From: Tritrichomonas musculus | Taxonomy: Eukaryota; Parabasalia; Tritrichomonadida; Tritrichomonadidae | NCBI GenBank assembly: GCA_039105265.1 | Contig: JAPFFF010000006.1 | Location: forward strand, 3,534,001-3,598,000 | Length of the DNA stretch: 64,000 nt | Direction of reading: 5' to 3' | In this document: positions 63,262 through 64,000 of the stretch, piece by piece | Numbering within the stretch: position 1 is the first letter of the stretch | Layout of the letters: each line of letters begins with the position of its first letter | Program-made: the position numbers and the translations under genes | The notes under the pieces: generated by a model | The model's database searches: none | Told to the model about the DNA's origin: nothing | Seen by the model: only the letters and a program-made list of their open reading frames with translations

Positions 63262-63649
63262 TTAAAACTCGTTAATATTCTTTAACGTACATTCAAAATT
63301 TTTGAAATAAAAAATACTGTTTTCAATTGAAAAGGTTAAATGTATAACCATGTCAAAAATCTTTATTTTGATCAATTTGTTTGGAACTATTAAAACAGCA
63401 TTGTTTATATTGAGTTATATAGCGGATGAATTATTTAAAAAAGCATGTAGCCATGCATGAGGTATACTTGCTCAAAAAAAAAAGTATTCAATTTTATATC
63501 ACGTTTTTTTTTTTTTTCAAAAATAAATATTCATCATTGGATTATCTTTTATAATTAAAACTGGATGTTTTTATGATATTTTTTTCAATAGTAGAAATTG
63601 AAAAAAATGTATTCAAAAAATTTAACGTAAATATCTATAAAAATCTCAG
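63262..63649. promoter_or_regulatory. 388-bp divergent promoter region with TTAACG words on both sides
   Basis: Shared upstream region of the CFAP263-like gene and the gene starting at 63,650. CGTTAA at 63,270-63,275 and TTAACG at 63,282-63,287 lie 9-26 bases before the minus-strand ATG; TTAACG at 63,622-63,627 lies 23 bases before the plus-strand ATG. The word resembles a Myb recognition core (TAACG). Assignment is by recurrence only. Confidence 0.4.
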
Positions 63650-64000
63650 ATGAGCGATTCTCCACCAAATATATGTGATTTTAGTTTCTCAGCGCTTGCT
63701 GAATTGACACAGCAATATATAAAACAGCATGGTAAAGATGATTCAAATAAAGAACGCCATCGAATTAAATGGATGATATTGGTCACACAATACCAAAAAT
63801 GCGTTGCGATACAAGATACTTTAACATTGATCAAAATCAAAAGCCTAATAAAAAGTCTTCGATTACTCCGTCTTCAAAAATATTTTAATCGATTTCGCAA
63901 ATTAACAATTAAACATAAGTGGTGTAGGTTACAAAGTAAATTAATCATAAACGATAATTACGAAAAATTCACAAAGCGCTTACTTAAGTTTCGGGATCTT
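63650..64000 (+). CDS. Unknown protein, N-terminal 117 residues (runs off window)
   Basis: Starts MSDSPPNICDFSFSALAEL at 63,650 and stays open to the last base of the window. After the short acidic start come basic and aromatic helices (KERHRIKWMILVTQYQKCV; LRLLRLQKYFNRFRKLTIKH), with Arg/Lys-Leu patterns that would suit IQ-like or helix-bundle structures. No family recognised. It is divergent to the CFAP263-like gene and shares the TTAACG-bearing promoter region, which may mean co-expression; this is inference. Confidence 0.6.
   Translation, partial: MSDSPPNICDFSFSALAELTQQYIKQHGKDDSNKERHRIKWMILVTQYQKCVAIQDTLTLIKIKSLIKSLRLLRLQKYFNRFRKLTIKHKWCRLQSKLIINDNYEKFTKRLLKFRDL

Overview
The window looks like nuclear DNA of a parabasalid flagellate (a trichomonad such as Trichomonas or Tritrichomonas). 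It is very AT-rich, all recognisable genes are intronless, and the gene set is typical of the group: tyrosine-kinase-like (TKL) protein kinases, a BspA-type leucine-rich-repeat protein, two-repeat Myb proteins, a metacaspase, a TM9 protein, a flagellar axonemal protein, a Maverick/Polinton and many DNA-transposon relics. The genus is an inference; nothing here fixes it.

Layout. Positions 1 to about 16,600 are the larger part of a Maverick/Polinton, cut by the left window edge. It holds a capsid-type gene that runs off the window, a small amphipathic protein, the packaging ATPase, several unknown genes and one giant 3,793-residue gene. Polymerase and integrase are not in the window. Positions 17-25 kb hold three host genes (an SLC35F-like transporter, a TKL-like kinase, a histidine phosphatase) among short inverted-repeat elements and one decayed membrane-protein gene. 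Positions 25-43 kb are a gene-poor repeat region. It has a 3.2-kb palindrome whose arms each carry the same small acidic gene, a 1.2-kb inverted-terminal-repeat element with 8-bp target duplications, relics of Kolobok-like, hAT-like and pogo-like transposases, and a 4.9-kb foldback palindrome. The foldback contains a 21-bp minisatellite and, in one arm, a 527-bp insertion; the other arm preserves the uninterrupted site. Positions 44.9-54.3 kb are a host gene block: Myb, LRR-pseudokinase fusion, metacaspase, TM9 protein. Positions 54.3-55.6 kb are a run of hairpin elements. Positions 56.0-59.8 kb are an almost complete DNA transposon flanked by TTAA with a DDE transposase split by one homopolymer frameshift. 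Positions 60.4-64.0 kb carry a second Myb gene, a CCDC113/CFAP263-like flagellar gene and a divergently transcribed partial gene.

The host genes are single, independently transcribed units with no operon logic. Two are Myb-type regulators, and a TTAACG/CGTTAA hexamer recurs just upstream of several host start codons. Decay of transposase genes, nested insertion and inverted duplication explain most of the non-coding sequence.
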